From positions 1-6,953 of the forward strand of contig JASHSN010000531.1 in the NCBI GenBank assembly GCA_030038695.1: a stretch of DNA of 6,953 bases, in the 5' to 3' direction. The position numbers and the translations under genes are program-made. The stretch is from Nitrososphaeraceae archaeon (GTDB lineage Archaea > Thermoproteota > Nitrososphaeria > Nitrososphaerales > Nitrososphaeraceae). Under the pieces are notes generated by a model. It was not told where the DNA came from, made no database searches, and saw only the letters and a list, made by a program, of their open reading frames with translations. Position 1 is the first letter of the stretch. Each line of letters starts with the position of its first letter. Below, piece by piece: positions 6,201 through 6,953 of this stretch.

Positions 6201-6344
6201 TTGGCAATAAGATATAGATGCGTTAACTGCAACATTGTCTTGAGCGGTGAAGGAGCCTCGAGGCACTACCTAGCAAATCCGACTCACAAACTTGAGAAAC
6301 TTCCACCACTAAAACCTGTAAAAAATACTGACGTAACCCGTTAA
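6201..6344 (+). CDS. Small zinc-finger protein, 47 residues
   Basis: Not recognised as a named gene. The frame encodes 47 residues starting RYRCVNC at 4-10 and continuing GASRHYLANPTHKLEKL at 18-34, then a Lys/Pro tail. Two Cys and two His are spaced C7-X2-C10-X11-H22-X6-H29, close to a C2H2 finger. The H-X6-H-K ending recalls the U1C/matrin type, which often binds RNA. The start is TTG at 6201; an in-frame TAG lies four codons before it and no ATG or GTG is available. There is no clear Shine-Dalgarno sequence. A weak TATA-like TGTATGAT begins about 32 nt upstream. An alternative upstream start would need a frameshift: ATG at 6172 reads MMSNKVRITIW and stops at 6210. It is 67 nt after aCPSF1 on the same strand and 6 nt from the end of the UPF0147 gene on the other. 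The ordered Cys/His pattern makes it more than a chance frame. Confidence 0.6.
   Translation: MAIRYRCVNCNIVLSGEGASRHYLANPTHKLEKLPPLKPVKNTDVTR
6320..6325 (-). terminator. U-tract downstream of the UPF0147 gene
   Basis: Six T on the minus strand lie 25 nt beyond the UPF0147 stop codon, inside the antisense of the zinc-finger gene. No hairpin precedes it. It fits an archaeal U-rich terminator. Confidence 0.35.
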
Positions 6345-6350
6345 TGAGAT

Positions 6351-6641
6351 TTATTCTCTAATGCTCTCTAACGTAGAGACGACTTGCCAAAGCATAGTCC
6401 TAATGTGCGATTGTGTTTGCGGATTCTGCGTGACTGTGTCTAACATACTAATCGCATTTGCAGCTCTAACTGAGACAGTTCCGCCCTTCTGATCTTTTAG
6501 CACAAAGTATACCTCTCTTATCATATTCCGAATATTCCTCTGAATATTAGTGTTCTTGGATATGGTATCTAAGGTGGCAATCGCATTTGACAAACGCTCC
6601 TCATTTTCTTTCCGTTTTAATTCCTTCTTTGGCGTGGTCAC
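6351..6641 (-). CDS. UPF0147 family helical protein
   Basis: A complete 96-residue protein of the archaeal UPF0147 family (Pfam PF03685), whose function is unknown. It should be all-helical. The family core is visible in VRAANAISMLD at 58-68 and HIRTMLWQV at 79-87. The protein is an internal duplication: residues 18-50 and 61-93 align without gaps with 13 identities out of 33 (NAI..LDT....N...Q..IR.M...V...L). The first 15 residues are a Lys/Glu-rich tail. The start is GTG 6641; GGGTG about 7 nt upstream can pair with the 16S rRNA tail, and a TATA box at 6676-6683 allows a leader of about 10 nt. It is transcribed towards aCPSF1 and the zinc-finger gene, ending 6 nt from the latter. No catalytic residues can be proposed. 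Confidence 0.88.
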   Translation of the reverse strand: MTTPKKELKRKENEERLSNAIATLDTISKNTNIQRNIRNMIREVYFVLKDQKGGTVSVRAANAISMLDTVTQNPQTQSHIRTMLWQVVSTLESIRE

Positions 6642-6675
6642 ATCTATACACCCTTTAACCGAAGACTGTTTTTTA

Positions 6676-6683
6676 GTTTATAG
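6676..6683 (-). promoter_or_regulatory. TATA box of the UPF0147 gene
   Basis: The minus strand reads CTATAAAC, a good archaeal TATA box, ending 34 nt before the GTG. Transcription would start near 6651, leaving a leader of roughly 10 nt that contains GGGTG. The complementary TTTATAG on the plus strand sits 28 nt before an ATG at 6712, so the element could serve both directions. Confidence 0.45.
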
Positions 6684-6706
6684 CTAGTAGCTTTTGAATC
6701 TTTTTG

Positions 6707-6734
6707 TCATCATGCGATTTCGAGGGCATGATGA
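6707..6734. repeat. Perfect 9-bp inverted repeat with T-tract
   Basis: TCATCATGC (6707-6715) and GCATGATGA (6726-6734) are exact reverse complements around a 10-nt loop. On the plus strand the right arm is followed by TTTTT (6735-6739), like a factor-independent terminator; on the minus strand it is followed by CAAAAAG. It lies between divergent genes, where a terminator is not obviously needed, so an operator site is an alternative. The left arm overlaps an ATG at 6712. Confidence 0.6.
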
Positions 6735-6883
6735 TTTTTACGAATTCGACCGAATTAGATCTATCTGTATACAACACAATGTAGAGAGTGAAGTCAGGTC
6801 ATTCGTTCATGACCGTTATCGGAAGAGATTGCCAACACATGGTTGTATGTGAGTAGTCAAAGGTTGTGATTCGATGTCGAACT

Positions 6884-6953
6884 ATGAACTCAGAAATAAA
6901 TCTTATCGAAACAGCAATCAGTGAAATAGATAACATCTTACGCAGTAAAGTCT
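6884..6953 (+). CDS. Start of an unrecognised protein, cut by the window edge
   Basis: From ATG at 6884 the frame is open to the end and encodes 23 residues, MNSEINLIETAISEIDNILR followed by SKV. The acidic, regularly spaced Ile/Leu pattern suggests an amphipathic helix or coiled coil. A GTG at 6866 is in frame and would add six residues. No TATA box lies at leaderless distance before either start, and no strong ribosome site is seen. The opposite strand is also open here, but its translation is less protein-like. With so little sequence the gene is a reasonable guess and cannot be assigned to a family. Confidence 0.4.
   Translation, partial: MNSEINLIETAISEIDNILRSKV

Noticed and set aside
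6797..6814. GGTCAT-N6-ATGACC inverted repeat as an operator or attachment site
   Set aside because: Six-base arms are common by chance and no integrase or regulator is nearby.

Overview
The window reads as ordinary chromosomal DNA of an archaeon, most likely a member of the Nitrososphaerota (Thaumarchaeota). The support is the mixture of genes: an S8e ribosomal protein (found in archaea and eukaryotes), an archaeal KH/beta-CASP nuclease of the aCPSF1 (FttA) type, a UPF0147 protein (an archaeal family), and an ScpA/ScpB pair of the archaeal kind. Base composition is moderately AT-rich by eye, GTG and TTG starts are common, and several genes have TATA-like boxes about 25-35 nt before the start codon, as expected for leaderless or short-leader archaeal mRNAs. 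The phylum is an inference; no rRNA gene is present to settle it.

Layout. Positions 1-783 (+) are the 3' quarter of carB, the large subunit of carbamoyl-phosphate synthase, cut by the window edge. It converges on a four-gene leftward cluster: scpA (3404-2652), scpB (2612-2049), rps8e (1999-1613) and a Mre11/SbcD-like metallophosphoesterase (1568-813). Gaps of 39 to 49 nt make a shared transcript plausible. TATA-like boxes lie at leaderless distance before scpA and before rps8e, so rps8e may also be transcribed separately. A 542-nt gap (3405-3946) follows. It holds the scpA promoter, candidate promoters for the next gene, a TATA-plus-palindrome element and several very short open frames, but no RNA gene that I can recognise.

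The right half is dominated by a complete aCPSF1-type gene (3947-6133, +). It differs from the usual archaeal form by a charged N-terminal extension, a longer KH-to-nuclease linker and an apparently missing GxxG loop in the second KH domain. It is followed, 67 nt on, by a 47-residue zinc-finger-like protein starting at TTG (6201-6344, +). That protein nearly abuts, tail to tail, a UPF0147 protein (6641-6351, -) whose sequence is an obvious internal duplication. The last 310 nt hold a perfect 9-bp inverted repeat, competing short open frames on both strands, and the start of a further protein at 6884 that runs off the end.

How the genes relate. ScpA and ScpB are partners in the SMC condensin complex; smc itself is not here. 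S8e and aCPSF1 belong to translation and to transcription termination/RNA processing. The U-rich tracts downstream of aCPSF1 and UPF0147 are the type of site at which aCPSF1 is known to act in other archaea. I see no mobile element, CRISPR array, defence island or tRNA. The points most worth a second look are the unannotated-size zinc-finger protein, the altered KH region of aCPSF1, the scpAB-rps8e linkage, and the possible broken gene at 6673-6798.
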